Below are positions 34,563-46,229 of a DNA stretch of 64,000 nt, one piece after another; position 1 is the first letter of the stretch, and each line of letters starts with the position of its first letter. The notes beneath the pieces were generated by a model. That model was not told where the DNA came from and did no database searches. It saw only the letters and a list, made by a program, of their open reading frames with translations. Location: positions 218,001 through 282,000 of the forward strand of contig CP002278.1 in assembly GCA_000166095.1 (NCBI GenBank), read 5' to 3'. This DNA comes from Methanothermus fervidus DSM 2088 (lineage in GTDB: Archaea > Methanobacteriota > Methanobacteria > DSM-2088 > Methanothermaceae). Made by a program: the position numbers and the translations under genes.

Positions 34563-35090
34563 ATGATCGAAATTAGATTCCATGGACGAGGAGGTCAGGG
34601 GGCTGTCACTGCTGCCGAAATTTTAGCAAAGGCTGCATTTTACGATGGTAAATATTCCCAGGCATTTCCGTTTTTTGGTGTAGAGAGGAGAGGCGCACCT
34701 GTGTTGGCTTTTGTTAGAATTGATAATAAACCCATAAGAATAAGATATCAAGTTTACAAGCCTAATTATGTGATTGTTTTAGATGATAAATTAGTTGAAA
34801 GTGTAGATGTATTTAAAGGTTTACATGAACCTGCTGTTGTGGTTATAAATTCTAAAAATGAAATTAAAAAAGAAGGTGTTAAAATTTATTCTGTAGATGC
34901 TACAAATATAGCTTTAGAAACTCTTGGCAGCCCCATAGTTAATACTGCAATGTTAGGTGCATTTGTAGGTGCAACAAAAATAATAAAACTTGATTCCCTC
35001 ATAAAAGCGATTAAAAATAGTTTTAAAGATAAAATAGGAGAAAAAAATGCTAAAGCAGCTGTAAAAGGCTATGAGAGCGTTGTAGGGTGA
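34563..35090 (+). CDS. porC: Pyruvate:ferredoxin oxidoreductase gamma subunit
   Basis: The 175-residue subunit has the family opening [23 protein letters not shown] and [24 protein letters not shown], followed by [21 protein letters not shown]. In the four-subunit enzyme it helps bind coenzyme A and links the catalytic subunits. The complex makes acetyl-CoA and CO2 from pyruvate or runs in reverse for carbon fixation. It leads the operon porC-D-A-B-E-F, and the GTG of porD starts four bases after its stop. Confidence 0.93.
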
Positions 35091-35094
35091 TTCT

Positions 35095-35337
35095 GTGAAA
35101 TTTATAGGAGTGATAGTTGATAAACCAGGAAGCACGATAAAAAATAAAACAGGTTCTTGGAGAGTGTTTAAACCAATTTTGAATAAAAAGAAGTGTATAA
35201 AATGTAACACATGTATATTGTTCTGTCCTGAAGGTTGTATAGATGAAAATCATGAAATCAACTATGATTATTGTAAAGGATGTGGAATATGTGAAGAAGA
35301 ATGTCCTGTAAATGCTATAAAAACTGTAAAGGAGTAG
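35095..35337 (+). CDS. porD: Pyruvate:ferredoxin oxidoreductase delta subunit (ferredoxin)
   Basis: The 80-residue protein has two [4Fe-4S] motifs, [15 protein letters not shown] and [15 protein letters not shown], preceded by the typical [17 protein letters not shown] of Por delta subunits. It carries electrons from the thiamine-diphosphate site to external ferredoxin. It starts at GTG 35095; AGGGTGA near the porC end serves as ribosome-binding site. Confidence 0.93.
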   Translation: MKFIGVIVDKPGSTIKNKTGSWRVFKPILNKKKCIKCNTCILFCPEGCIDENHEINYDYCKGCGICEEECPVNAIKTVKE

Positions 35338-35347
35338 GAGGACAAAC

Positions 35348-36484
35348 ATGGAAATAATGACAGGAAATAAAGCTGTAGCTGAAGCTGTAAAGCTAGCAAA
35401 ACCAAAAGTAATTTCTGTGTATCCAATAACACCACAAACAACAATAGCAGAACACATTGCTGAATATGTGGCAAACGGAGAATTAGATGCAGAATATGTA
35501 AAAGTTGAATCTGAACATAGTGCAATTAGTGTGTGTGTAGGGGCATCAAGCACAGGAGTTAGAACCTTTACAGCAACTTCTTCACAAGGTTTAGCATTGA
35601 TGCATGAAATCCTATTTATAGCTGCAGGTCTTCGTACACCTATTGTTTTGGCAAATGCAAATAGATCTCTTTCAGCACCTATCAACATATGGAACGATCA
35701 CCAGGATAGCATAGCAGAAAGAGATAGTGGATGGCTACAATTTTATGTGGAAAACGCTCAAGAAGCACTTGATTTTACTTTAATTGCATATAAAGTTTCA
35801 GAAAACAAAGATGTTTTACTTCCTAGTATGGTATGTCTCGATGGCTTTATTTTAACCCATACAATGGAACCAGTCGCTGTACCATCACAAAAAGATGTTG
35901 ATAATTTCTTGCCAAGTTATAAACCAGAAGTATTTTTAGATCCCGACAATCCTGTAACTATTGGTGCAGTAGCAGATCCTAATTATTATATGGAAGCTAG
36001 ATATCAGATTGAAGTTGGAATGAAAAAATCGCTTAATGTGATACACAAGGCTAATAAAGAATTTAAAAAAATTTTTGGTCGTAAATATGGTTTTGTAGAA
36101 GAATACAGATGTGACGATGCAAAAATTGTATTGGTGGCAATGGGCTCTGTGTGTGGTACAATTAAAGAAGTTGTAGATAAAATGCGTGAAAAAGGCGAGA
36201 AAGTAGGATTACTTAAAGTGATTGTTTATAGGCCATTCCCAGTGAAAGAAATAGAAAAGGTTCTGAACGATGTTGATAAGATAGGAGTAATTGATAAAAA
36301 TGTAACTTTCAGTATGGGAGGTGCTCTATACACAGATCTCAAATCTAAACTTTCTGATAAAGAAATATATGGATTTATAGCTGGACTAGGTGGTAGAGAT
36401 ATTACTCCAAATAATATTAAAGAAATAATTGAAAAAACCAAGAATCCAAGAGAAGATGTAACATGGATAGGATTAAAGAGGTGA
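35348..36484 (+). CDS. porA: Pyruvate:ferredoxin oxidoreductase alpha subunit
   Basis: The 378-residue subunit begins [22 protein letters not shown], with the conserved [16 protein letters not shown] that contacts the thiamine diphosphate. It also has [33 protein letters not shown] and, late in the chain, the transketolase C-terminal-like region [33 protein letters not shown] precedes the ATG. It pairs with PorB, which follows four bases later. Confidence 0.94.
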   Translation: MEIMTGNKAVAEAVKLAKPKVISVYPITPQTTIAEHIAEYVANGELDAEYVKVESEHSAISVCVGASSTGVRTFTATSSQGLALMHEILFIAAGLRTPIVLANANRSLSAPINIWNDHQDSIAERDSGWLQFYVENAQEALDFTLIAYKVSENKDVLLPSMVCLDGFILTHTMEPVAVPSQKDVDNFLPSYKPEVFLDPDNPVTIGAVADPNYYMEARYQIEVGMKKSLNVIHKANKEFKKIFGRKYGFVEEYRCDDAKIVLVAMGSVCGTIKEVVDKMREKGEKVGLLKVIVYRPFPVKEIEKVLNDVDKIGVIDKNVTFSMGGALYTDLKSKLSDKEIYGFIAGLGGRDITPNNIKEIIEKTKNPREDVTWIGLKR

Positions 36485-36488
36485 AAAC

Positions 36489-37349
36489 ATGAATGAAAAA
36501 GAATTGTTGGCACCAGGACATAGAGGATGTGCAGGTTGCGGTGCCGCCATTGGTGTCAAATTAGCTTTGAGAGTATTAGGCAAAAATACCATTGCTGTTA
36601 CTCCTACAGGTTGTTTAGAAGTCATGACATCCCCATACCCTGAAACAGCATGGAGAATACCATGGATTCACGTTGCATTTGAAAATGCAGCCGCAGTAGC
36701 TGCAGGAGTTGAAAGTGCATTGAAGGCCAAAGGTAAAGATGACATTAATGTTGTAGTTTTTGCAGGAGACGGTGGGACAGTTGATATTGGAATGCAGGCA
36801 TTGTCAGGAGCAATGGAAAGAGGTCATAATATAATTTACGTTTGTTATGATAACGAAGCTTATATGAACACCGGTATACAAAGAAGTGGTGCAACGCCTT
36901 TTGGGGCATCTACTACTACAACGCCACCTGGAAAAAAAAGTTTTGGTGAAAATAAACAAAAAAAGAATATGGCATTAATAATGGCAGCACATGAGATACC
37001 TTATGTAGCTACAGCTTCTATATCTTATCCTGAAGATTATATGAGAAAAGTAAAAAAGGCTATGGAGATAGATAGGCCATCATATATTCACTTGCATCAA
37101 CCATGTACAACTGGTTGGAGATTTCCACCTTCAAAAACTATAGAAGTTGGAAGATTAGCAGTGGAAAGTGGAGCATGGTTGTTATATGAAATAGAAAATG
37201 GTGAATTTAGGATAACTTACAGACCAGTGGAAAGACGGCCGGTTAAAGAATATTTGAAGATGCAGGGAAGATTTAAACATTTAACAGATGAAGAGATACA
37301 AAAAATCCAAGATTACATCGATGAAGTTTGTTCTAAGTTAAGAATATGA
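36489..37349 (+). CDS. porB: Pyruvate:ferredoxin oxidoreductase beta subunit
   Basis: The 286-residue subunit has the iron-sulfur cysteines in [13 protein letters not shown] and a later C in TPTGCLEVM. The thiamine-diphosphate motif is [37 protein letters not shown], with GDG and the downstream N for the metal. The family-specific [13 protein letters not shown] follows. It holds the catalytic cofactor together with PorA. Confidence 0.95.
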   Translation: MNEKELLAPGHRGCAGCGAAIGVKLALRVLGKNTIAVTPTGCLEVMTSPYPETAWRIPWIHVAFENAAAVAAGVESALKAKGKDDINVVVFAGDGGTVDIGMQALSGAMERGHNIIYVCYDNEAYMNTGIQRSGATPFGASTTTTPPGKKSFGENKQKKNMALIMAAHEIPYVATASISYPEDYMRKVKKAMEIDRPSYIHLHQPCTTGWRFPPSKTIEVGRLAVESGAWLLYEIENGEFRITYRPVERRPVKEYLKMQGRFKHLTDEEIQKIQDYIDEVCSKLRI

Positions 37350-37371
37350 TATGAGAAGGATGTGATATAAA

Positions 37372-37866
37372 TTGAAGAGAATAGTTATTAAGCCCGAACT
37401 TTGTAAAGGTTGCAGTATGTGTATGAGAGCTTGTATGAAAGTGCAACATGCACCAAACATATCTGTTAAAAAAATTGATGGAGAATTTAGAATTGTAGTA
37501 TGTCATCATTGTAAGAATGCACCATGTGTTGAAGCTTGTCCAACAGGAGCAATGAAAATAAATTACGTAGACACAGATAAGTGTATTGGTTGTGGTTCCT
37601 GTGCATTGGAATGTCCTTTTGGTGCAATATCCATAAAGAACAATGTAGCCCACAAATGTAATTTATGTGATAATTTAGATTATCCAGCTTGTGTTCGAGC
37701 ATGTCCAACTAAAGCTTTAACATTGATAGACGTAGAAAAATTCATAAAACGTAAAAAAGAAGAATATTTAAATAAAATAAAAAAAGTAGGGAGCTATACA
37801 ATTTTGGATGTTTTAAAATTTGAAGTTAAGGCTAAGAAAAATCTTGAATCTTCGGAGGCAAAATAA
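37372..37866 (+). CDS. porE: Por-associated polyferredoxin PorE
   Basis: The 164-residue protein has four clusters of cysteines: CKGCSMCMRACMK, CHHCKNAPCVEACPTG, CIGCGSCALECPFG and CNLCDNLDYPACVRACPTK. It resembles electron-carrier subunits of the HycB/FdhB type. Its gene is attached to por operons in Methanobacteriales, where it is thought to connect Por to another electron acceptor. It starts at TTG 37372 (GGATGTGAT upstream) and is followed at once by porF. Confidence 0.88.
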   Translation: MKRIVIKPELCKGCSMCMRACMKVQHAPNISVKKIDGEFRIVVCHHCKNAPCVEACPTGAMKINYVDTDKCIGCGSCALECPFGAISIKNNVAHKCNLCDNLDYPACVRACPTKALTLIDVEKFIKRKKEEYLNKIKKVGSYTILDVLKFEVKAKKNLESSEAK

Positions 37867-38253
37867 TTGAAGTTGATATCAGTTCCCAAACTTTGTGTAA
37901 ATTGCAAAAAATGTGAAAGAATATGTCCCAAAAATGCAATTTGGGTTATATATAAAGTTCCTATTTTTTGTTTACATTGTGATCCTAAGAATGCTCCATG
38001 TCTAAACATTTGTCCAAGTGACGCAATAAAAAGTATTAATGATGCAATAGTAATTGATAGAGATAAATGTATAGGTTGTGGTTCCTGTGTTAATGTCTGC
38101 CCAGTTGGGGCAATATTTCTAGATGAAAGAGGCCTTGCAGAAAAATGTGATTTATGTATAGATTTTGAGGAGCCTTTATGTGTTAAAGTTTGTCCAACAG
38201 GTTGTCTTCGTGAAAATTTCAGTGATGAAGATGATATCCCAAAAAACGATTGA
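37867..38253 (+). CDS. porF: Por-associated ferredoxin PorF
   Basis: The 128-residue protein is similar in plan to PorE, with cysteine groups [46 protein letters not shown] and [19 protein letters not shown]. It should hold up to four [4Fe-4S] clusters. The TTG start directly follows the porE stop, with CGGAGG about eight bases upstream. The 3' end overlaps the fumarate hydratase start by 23 bases. Confidence 0.88.
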   Translation: MKLISVPKLCVNCKKCERICPKNAIWVIYKVPIFCLHCDPKNAPCLNICPSDAIKSINDAIVIDRDKCIGCGSCVNVCPVGAIFLDERGLAEKCDLCIDFEEPLCVKVCPTGCLRENFSDEDDIPKND

Positions 38254-39064
38254 AGAAACCGTTGTAAAATTATTTAAAAAAGCCGTAACTACATTACCGG
38301 AAGACGTGGTTTCTGCGCTAAAACGTGCATATGAAAATGAAAATAATAAAATAGCACGTTATAATCTTAAAGCAATACTTGAAAATATAGAAATAGCAAG
38401 GAAGAAAAAGATACCTATTTGTCAAGATACCGGATTACCTATAGTTTATGTCAAATTAGGTAATGTTGAAGTTGAAAATCTTTATGAAAGTATAAGAAAT
38501 GGTGTTAAAAAAGCGACAAAAGAAATTCCATTAAGGCCAAATGTAGTAAATCCTTTCACAAGGAAAAATACAGGGACTAATGTTGGATATAGAATTCCAG
38601 AGATAGAATTAGAATTAATTGATGAAGATTATTTAGAAATCACAGTTTTACCAAAAGGCTTTGGATCTGAGAATAATAGTGCATTAAAAATGCTTTCACC
38701 AAATGAACAAGATAAAATAAAGGATTTTGTTTTAGAAACTGTTATTTCTGCAAATGGAAAACCTTGTCCGCCAATTATAGTAGGAGTTGGAATAGGAGGA
38801 TCAGCAGATTATGCCATGAAACTTGCCAAAAAATCACTTTTACGAAGAATTGGTGAAAAACATGAAGATAACGTTGTTAAAAAAATGGAAGAAGAATTAT
38901 TAAATATAATAAATAAAACAGGGATCGGACCAATGGGGCTTGGAGGCAATACAACTGCATTAGATGTCAAGATAGAATATGCTGACACTCATACAGCCGG
39001 TTTACCAGTTGGTGTTTGTATCCAATGTTGGGCTGCAAGACATGCAACTGCTATTATAGATTAA
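38231..39064 (+). CDS. Fumarate hydratase class I, alpha (N-terminal) subunit
   Basis: The 277-residue protein matches the alpha part of the iron-sulfur fumarase/tartrate dehydratase family: [19 protein letters not shown] carries the first cluster cysteine, [14 protein letters not shown] is conserved, [20 protein letters not shown] holds the second, and [16 protein letters not shown] the third. It hydrates fumarate to malate with a beta subunit encoded elsewhere. In this organism it works in the reductive TCA arm with TfrAB. The start is set at ATG 38231, an internal overlap with porF. The end overlaps the convergent phoU by four bases. Confidence 0.92.
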   Translation: MISQKTIEETVVKLFKKAVTTLPEDVVSALKRAYENENNKIARYNLKAILENIEIARKKKIPICQDTGLPIVYVKLGNVEVENLYESIRNGVKKATKEIPLRPNVVNPFTRKNTGTNVGYRIPEIELELIDEDYLEITVLPKGFGSENNSALKMLSPNEQDKIKDFVLETVISANGKPCPPIIVGVGIGGSADYAMKLAKKSLLRRIGEKHEDNVVKKMEEELLNIINKTGIGPMGLGGNTTALDVKIEYADTHTAGLPVGVCIQCWAARHATAIID

Positions 39065-39753
39065 GCACTTTCTTCTCTCTCTGCTCTTTTTCCGCGCACC
39101 ATAAACACAGTTCTGTGACCTATACTTACAGCTTGATCTGCAATCCTCTCCAAATATCTTGCTATTAATATTAACCTTAACAGACAATATATTGATTCTT
39201 TATTTTTAACTTTACTTATACTCTCTGCAATATGTTCTAATGATTTATCAAATAAATCATCTACTTTGTCGTCATCTTTGTCTAATTCCTCAGCCATTTC
39301 AGAATTTTGATCTAAAAATGAGTAAATAGCTTTAGATAACATCATTTCAGTGTAATCAGCCATATGTAATATGTCTTCTCTTATTTTTTTTGGTATTTTC
39401 TTTTCCTTTCCTTTCATTTCTGCTACTGCCTCTGCAATATCTGCTGATAAATAACCCACTCTTTTTAAATGGGTTCCTATTTTTATACAAGATTCTATAA
39501 AACGTAAATCACTTGCTAACGGTTGTTCAGTAGCTATCAAATTTATACATGCTTTTTCAACACCATACAATATATCATCCATTCTTTCGCTACTTTCTAT
39601 TATTTTTTCGGCAGTTTTTTCATTTTTCCCTTGTAAAACTTTTATAGCATTTCTATATATATCTAATGTTTTTTGAGAAGCTTTTTCTACATTATTTTTT
39701 ATATCTTTTATTTTTTCACGAAAAGAAATACGCGGATACTTTTTTTCTGCCAT
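39061..39753 (-). CDS. phoU: PhoU-family phosphate regulator
   Basis: The 230-residue all-helical protein has two PhoU repeats (about 25-115 and 125-215) with the repeat pattern ERMDDI...[30 protein letters not shown] and [12 protein letters not shown]...[22 protein letters not shown]. PhoU modulates the Pst transporter and phosphate signalling. It has no extra DNA-binding domain at the N terminus, unlike some archaeal PhoU. GGAGGAG precedes the ATG. It is the last gene of the pst operon. Confidence 0.92.
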   Translation of the reverse strand: MAEKKYPRISFREKIKDIKNNVEKASQKTLDIYRNAIKVLQGKNEKTAEKIIESSERMDDILYGVEKACINLIATEQPLASDLRFIESCIKIGTHLKRVGYLSADIAEAVAEMKGKEKKIPKKIREDILHMADYTEMMLSKAIYSFLDQNSEMAEELDKDDDKVDDLFDKSLEHIAESISKVKNKESIYCLLRLILIARYLERIADQAVSIGHRTVFMVRGKRAEREESA

Positions 39754-39782
39754 ACTACTCCTCCAAATTTTTACAAATTAAT

Positions 39783-40535
39783 TCATCCAAATCGTCCCGT
39801 AATATATGCTTCAGTTCTTTTATCTTGAGGAGATACAAACAATTTTTCCGTTGGACCATATTCAACTAATTCTCCATTAAGAAAGAAAGCAGCATATTCT
39901 GAAACTCTTGTAGCTTGCTGTAAGTTATGTGTCACAATTATAATTGTATAATCTTTTTTTAACTTATGTATCAAATCTTCAATTTTCGTGGTTGAAATAG
40001 GATCAAGTGCTGAACATGGTTCGTCCATCATTATAACCTCTGGCTCAACAGCAAGTGTCCTCGCAATACATAACCTCTGTTGCTGACCACCTGACAAACT
40101 AAATGCAGATTGATCTAACCTATCCTTTACTTCATCCCATAATGCAGCTGCTTTTAAACTTTCCTCTACTTTTTTTCTAATAATTTCTTCATCAGTTACT
40201 CCATGAATTCTTAAGCCATATGCTACATTTTCATATATTGATTTAGGAAATGGATTTGGCTTTTGAAAAACCATGCCTATTTTTTTTCGTAATTCAACAA
40301 CGTCAACGTCAGGGTCATAAATATCTTTTCCATCAAAATAAACTTTTCCTTCATGTCTAAAATTTGGAATAACATCGTTCATTCTATTTAAAGTTCTTAT
40401 AAATGTAGATTTACCACAACCAGATGGGCCAATAATTGCAGTTACTGTGTTTGCTTTTATTTTTATATTGATATCTTTTAAAATATGATCTTCTCCAAAA
40501 TAAACATTTAGGTCCTCTGTTTCTATCCTGTACAT
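39783..40535 (-). CDS. pstB: Phosphate ABC transporter ATP-binding protein
   Basis: The 250-residue ATPase has Walker [10 protein letters not shown], the Q-loop in [21 protein letters not shown], the signature [18 protein letters not shown], Walker [14 protein letters not shown] and the switch histidine in [16 protein letters not shown] and the PNPFP element are typical of PstB. It powers phosphate import through PstA and PstC. It is followed by phoU after 29 bases. Confidence 0.95.
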   Translation of the reverse strand: MYRIETEDLNVYFGEDHILKDINIKIKANTVTAIIGPSGCGKSTFIRTLNRMNDVIPNFRHEGKVYFDGKDIYDPDVDVVELRKKIGMVFQKPNPFPKSIYENVAYGLRIHGVTDEEIIRKKVEESLKAAALWDEVKDRLDQSAFSLSGGQQQRLCIARTLAVEPEVIMMDEPCSALDPISTTKIEDLIHKLKKDYTIIIVTHNLQQATRVSEYAAFFLNGELVEYGPTEKLFVSPQDKRTEAYITGRFG

Positions 40536-40536
40536 G

Positions 40537-41391
40537 TTATCTCCCCATCATTTTTTCTCTATGTTTTTCAATTAGAATATTCGTTGTTATAGTTATTAAT
40601 AACACAAGAATTACTAAAACCGCTGCGGTTCCATAAGCATTTTTTAATGAAATACCTTCTACTGCAAGCAAATATAAATGAAGTGGTAAGGGTCTACCAG
40701 GGTCAAAAATTGTGTATGGCATGTCTGTTGCAGATCCAACAACGAACATTACAGCAGCAGCTTCCTCTAATGCACGTGCCATTCCAAGAATAACTCCTGT
40801 AGCTATTCCTGGAGCAGCAGCTGGTAACACAACCTTGTAAATCGTTTGCCACTTTGTTGCCCCTAGAGCCAAACTAGCTTCGCGATATGATTCTGGTACA
40901 GCTTTAATAGATGATTCTGCAGTATATAATATTGTAGGAAGTGCCATCAACGCTAATACCAATCCTCCTGATAATAATGAAAATCCTAAACCACAAAAAA
41001 CGACAAAAAATGCTAAGCCAAATAAACCATAGACTATTGAAGGTATTGCAGCTAATGTTTGAGTTGTAAAACGTATGACTTTAATTAAACTTGTTTCTGC
41101 TGCATATTCTGCTAAATATATTGCTGCTCCCACACCTAAGGGCGTTGCAACTATGATTGCAGTCAGTGTTACATATATACTGGACACTATCATTGGAGCA
41201 ATGCCGCCAGCTCTTCCAGCCTCAATAGGACTTTCCGTTAAAAATTGTAAATTTATAACTGGTAATCCATTAATGAGTATGTAACCTATTATTATTATTA
41301 AAATAATTATTGTAAGGATTCCTGAAGCCCATAAAATGGAATTCATGATTTTCTGGACAATTTGTGGGGATACAAATCTTCTTTTGATCAT
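40537..41391 (-). CDS. pstA: Phosphate ABC transporter permease PstA
   Basis: The 284-residue membrane protein has six hydrophobic helices and the coupling-helix signature [55 protein letters not shown] and [14 protein letters not shown] are typical of PstA. It forms the channel with PstC. One base separates it from pstB. Confidence 0.93.
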   Translation of the reverse strand: MIKRRFVSPQIVQKIMNSILWASGILTIIILIIIIGYILINGLPVINLQFLTESPIEAGRAGGIAPMIVSSIYVTLTAIIVATPLGVGAAIYLAEYAAETSLIKVIRFTTQTLAAIPSIVYGLFGLAFFVVFCGLGFSLLSGGLVLALMALPTILYTAESSIKAVPESYREASLALGATKWQTIYKVVLPAAAPGIATGVILGMARALEEAAAVMFVVGSATDMPYTIFDPGRPLPLHLYLLAVEGISLKNAYGTAAVLVILVLLITITTNILIEKHREKMMGR

Positions 41392-42267
41392 TTATAGATA
41401 CCCTCCTCCAATTCTCACTCTGGTTTTGTGTTGGAAATAATTGGCTATAAGTAGTAAAATCAATGTAAAGATAAATAAAACAACTGCTGTACCAAATAAT
41501 GCACTGTAATGTAGTCCTGTTGCATATCCCATCTCAAGAGCTATATTTGATGTTAAAGCTCTTATTGGATCTAAGATTGAATGAGGTATTTGTGGTACAT
41601 TACCAGCTACCATTATGACAGCTAATGTTTCTCCAATAGCTCGTGCCATTCCTAATATTATTCCGACCACTATTCCAGGAAATGCGGCAGGTAATATCAC
41701 ATTTTTTATAGTTTGCCAATGTGTTGCACCTAAAGCCAATGATGCTTCTTTATATTCTAATGGTACAGAACGTATTGCATCATGAGAAATACTGATAATT
41801 GTAGGCATGATCATTATTGTCAAAATCAGAGAAGCTGTGAATAATCCAAATCCTGTTCCACCCAAATGTGTTCTAATAAATGGAACTAACAATATTAATC
41901 CAAAGAAACCATATACAACTGAAGGAATGCCTGCTAAAGTTTCAATCACTGGTTTTAAAATTTTTCTCATTGTTGAGGGAGCTAATTCTGCAATAAAAAT
42001 TGCACATAATACTGAAAAAGGTGTAGCTATGAGAAGTGTTAAGAGTGTTAAAGCTAGAGAACCAACTATAAGTGGAATCATTCCAAATTGAGGAGGAGTC
42101 CCTGTTGGATTCCATTTAGTACCTAAAATAAAATTAATTACACCATATTCTGTAAATACAGGTATACTTTCCTTAAAAATGAAAATTATGACTAAAAAAA
42201 GTATTATTATTGTGGAAAGAGCTGTGAGAAGTAATATTCTTTTAACAAATAATTCTTCATCTTTCAT
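41392..42267 (-). CDS. pstC: Phosphate ABC transporter permease PstC
   Basis: The 291-residue membrane protein begins with a short cytoplasmic stretch and a first helix at about 10-30. It has [39 protein letters not shown] and [44 protein letters not shown]. The start has GGAGGATATCC upstream. The stop directly abuts pstA. Confidence 0.93.
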   Translation of the reverse strand: MKDEELFVKRILLLTALSTIIILFLVIIFIFKESIPVFTEYGVINFILGTKWNPTGTPPQFGMIPLIVGSLALTLLTLLIATPFSVLCAIFIAELAPSTMRKILKPVIETLAGIPSVVYGFFGLILLVPFIRTHLGGTGFGLFTASLILTIMIMPTIISISHDAIRSVPLEYKEASLALGATHWQTIKNVILPAAFPGIVVGIILGMARAIGETLAVIMVAGNVPQIPHSILDPIRALTSNIALEMGYATGLHYSALFGTAVVLFIFTLILLLIANYFQHKTRVRIGGGYL

Positions 42268-42368
42268 GGATATCCTCCAATTAAGTTTTTTTGATATTTA
42301 TTTACTTCCCATTTTTACTATTAATAATTTATGGCTTAAAAAAAGAAAAAAATAGTACTTAAAAATGA

Positions 42369-43220
42369 TTATCTAAGTTTAGAGTTGTCATATTTCTGTA
42401 CAATAGTTGGAGGACATTGATTTACTGGAACAACTTTCTCTGATTTGATTATTGCTTGTCCTTCGGGACTTAGAACAAATTTTAGGAAATCTTTCACAAT
42501 GTCTTTTGGTTCTCCTTTCACTAACATTAAGAATGGTCTAGCTATTGGATAACTTCCATCAGCTACAGTTTTTTCACTGGGGGGTACTCCATCAACACTT
42601 ATACCTTTGACACTTTCATCAAGGTGTGCAAGAGATATATATCCTATTGCATTTGGATCATTTTTAACAGCTTGTTTTACAGCCTCTGTTGAACTTTGTA
42701 CTATTGCATCTCCTCTTATTTTTTCGTTTTTCATCACTACTTCTTCAAATGATTTTCTGGTTCCAGAACCTGCTTCTCTTGTAATAACATTGATTTTTGC
42801 ATCTGGTCCTCCTACTTCTTTCCAATTTCGTATTTTACCACTGAATATATCTCTTATCTGACTTTTACTTAAATCATTGATAGGGTTGTTTTTATTGACA
42901 ATAATCGCAATTCCATCCCTACCAATCAGGTATACACTCAAACCTTGCCTCTCATCAGGTTTTAAATCCTTTGAGCTAGTTCCAATATCTATAGTCCCCT
43001 GCTTTGCCTGTGTTATTCCAACACTTGATCCTCCTCCTTGCACATTGATCTTAACGTTTGGATGTTTTTTTGTATATGCTTGGGCTAATTTTTCTGCTAC
43101 TGGTTGTACAGATGTTGAACCTGCTATTTGTATTCTGCTCTTTTTTTGCCCTGTTGCTAAGAATATAGCGCCAATTATTATTATTGCTGCTATTATTCCA
43201 ATTACAACTTTTTTGCTCAT
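42369..43220 (-). CDS. pstS: Phosphate-binding protein PstS
   Basis: The 283-residue protein starts at ATG 43220 after GAGGTGA. It has a short basic N terminus, one hydrophobic helix ([18 protein letters not shown]) and then the binding domain: [63 protein letters not shown]. These supply the serine, threonine and arginine residues that hold phosphate. There is no lipobox cysteine; the helix probably acts as a membrane anchor. It opens the pst operon. Confidence 0.93.
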   Translation of the reverse strand: MSKKVVIGIIAAIIIIGAIFLATGQKKSRIQIAGSTSVQPVAEKLAQAYTKKHPNVKINVQGGGSSVGITQAKQGTIDIGTSSKDLKPDERQGLSVYLIGRDGIAIIVNKNNPINDLSKSQIRDIFSGKIRNWKEVGGPDAKINVITREAGSGTRKSFEEVVMKNEKIRGDAIVQSSTEAVKQAVKNDPNAIGYISLAHLDESVKGISVDGVPPSEKTVADGSYPIARPFLMLVKGEPKDIVKDFLKFVLSPEGQAIIKSEKVVPVNQCPPTIVQKYDNSKLR

Positions 43221-43253
43221 TTTTTTCACCTCACATAATTTTCGTTGGCAAAT

Positions 43254-43303
43254 GAAATATATAACTTTTATTATTTTTAGCACTTTAATTCCTAAAATAG
43301 GAA
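43254..43303 (-). promoter_or_regulatory. pstS promoter with upstream palindrome
   Basis: On the minus strand AAGTTATATATTTC (43267-43254) is a good TATA box, about 35-45 bases before the pstS start. Twenty-two bases upstream of it is a perfect inverted repeat, TTCCTA-N3-TAGGAA (43289-43303), where a regulator such as a phosphate repressor or activator could bind. It also lies upstream of the divergent RaSEA gene. Confidence 0.5.
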
Positions 43304-43341
43304 CAATAGGTATTTACAATTTCTCTGAGTAAGAAAAAAAT

Positions 43342-44415
43342 ATGAAAATTCAGGAATTAACAGCCAAAATTAGGGAAAATTATATGAAAAATAGAAAAGA
43401 AATACCAATGGAAAAATTATGTAGGTTTTGGATACAGGAAGACTTGCTTTATTCAGGAAAGGGGAAAGCAATGTCAATAGTATTTCCAACGAGAGGATGT
43501 AGTTGGTCACTTTCAAAATATGGTGGATGCACAATGTGTGGTTATGTTAAAGACACATTATTAAAAACTCCGAATCAAGAAAAATTAAAAAAATTATTTG
43601 ATGGTGTTATTTCTTCTTGTCCAAAAGAAGAAAATATTGCAATAAAAATATTTACTTCTGGAAGCTTTTTTAATTCTAAAGAATTACCAGAGAGTGTTAG
43701 ATACTATATATTACATAAATTATCAAAGTTAGAGAATGTTAGTGAAATATCTGTTGAATCTAGACCAGAATATATTAAAAAAGAAATTCTTAAAGAATGT
43801 TGTGAAATACTTCAAGACAAAATTTTTGAAGTTAGCATTGGGTTGGAAAGCTCCAATGATGAAACAAGAATTTATAAAATAAACAAGGGATTTACATTAA
43901 AGGACTTTGAGAATGCACTAAGAAAAATAAAAAGTTTAAAGAAAGAATTTAACATAAAAACAAAATCATATATTCTAGTTAAACCAATTTTAATGACAGA
44001 AGAAGATTCAATAAAAGATTCTATAAATTCTGCCATTTATGCTGAAAAAGTTGGAATTGATAGGATATCTTTTTGTCCAGCTACTGTTCATGCAGGTACA
44101 TTGATGGAAAATTTATGGAAATGGGGAGCATATAGACCTCCTTGGATTTGGAGTCTTGTAGAAATTATAAATAAAGTACGTGAAACAATTGAAATACCTG
44201 CAATAATGGATACTGCAGGTATGGGATCAAAAAGAGGTCCACATAATTGTGGAAGGTGTGATTCAAAATTAAAAAAATTAATAATACAATCAAATTTAGA
44301 TCAATCTCCAGTTCCAGAAATAAAATGTAAATGTAAAAAACGTTGGAAAGCAGAAAAATATGGAGAAAGAATTACAGCATCGTCCGGCATAATAAAATAC
44401 ATTCATTTAAGGTGA
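43342..44415 (+). CDS. Archaeosine synthase radical SAM subunit (RaSEA)
   Basis: The 357-residue protein has a radical SAM-like cluster motif in FPTRGCSWSLSKYGGCTMCGY, an unusually spaced CxnCxxC, and later SVESRPEYI and SIGLESSNDETRIYKINKGFTL. A C-terminal zinc-like set follows, CGRCD and KCKCKKRW. This is the pattern of RaSEA, which with ArcS converts the lysine adduct of preQ0 in tRNA to archaeosine. ArcS is not in the window. No strong Shine-Dalgarno site precedes ATG 43342; a TATA-like TATTTACA near 43311 suggests a short leader. Confidence 0.85.
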   Translation: MKIQELTAKIRENYMKNRKEIPMEKLCRFWIQEDLLYSGKGKAMSIVFPTRGCSWSLSKYGGCTMCGYVKDTLLKTPNQEKLKKLFDGVISSCPKEENIAIKIFTSGSFFNSKELPESVRYYILHKLSKLENVSEISVESRPEYIKKEILKECCEILQDKIFEVSIGLESSNDETRIYKINKGFTLKDFENALRKIKSLKKEFNIKTKSYILVKPILMTEEDSIKDSINSAIYAEKVGIDRISFCPATVHAGTLMENLWKWGAYRPPWIWSLVEIINKVRETIEIPAIMDTAGMGSKRGPHNCGRCDSKLKKLIIQSNLDQSPVPEIKCKCKKRWKAEKYGERITASSGIIKYIHLR

Positions 44416-44421
44416 TACAAG

Positions 44422-46169
<1,748 letters not shown>

Positions 46170-46229
46170 CTAGAGGAAGTAATACTAGTTTTAGTAACTT
46201 TTCTTTAGAATGTTATTATTGGTGGAACT

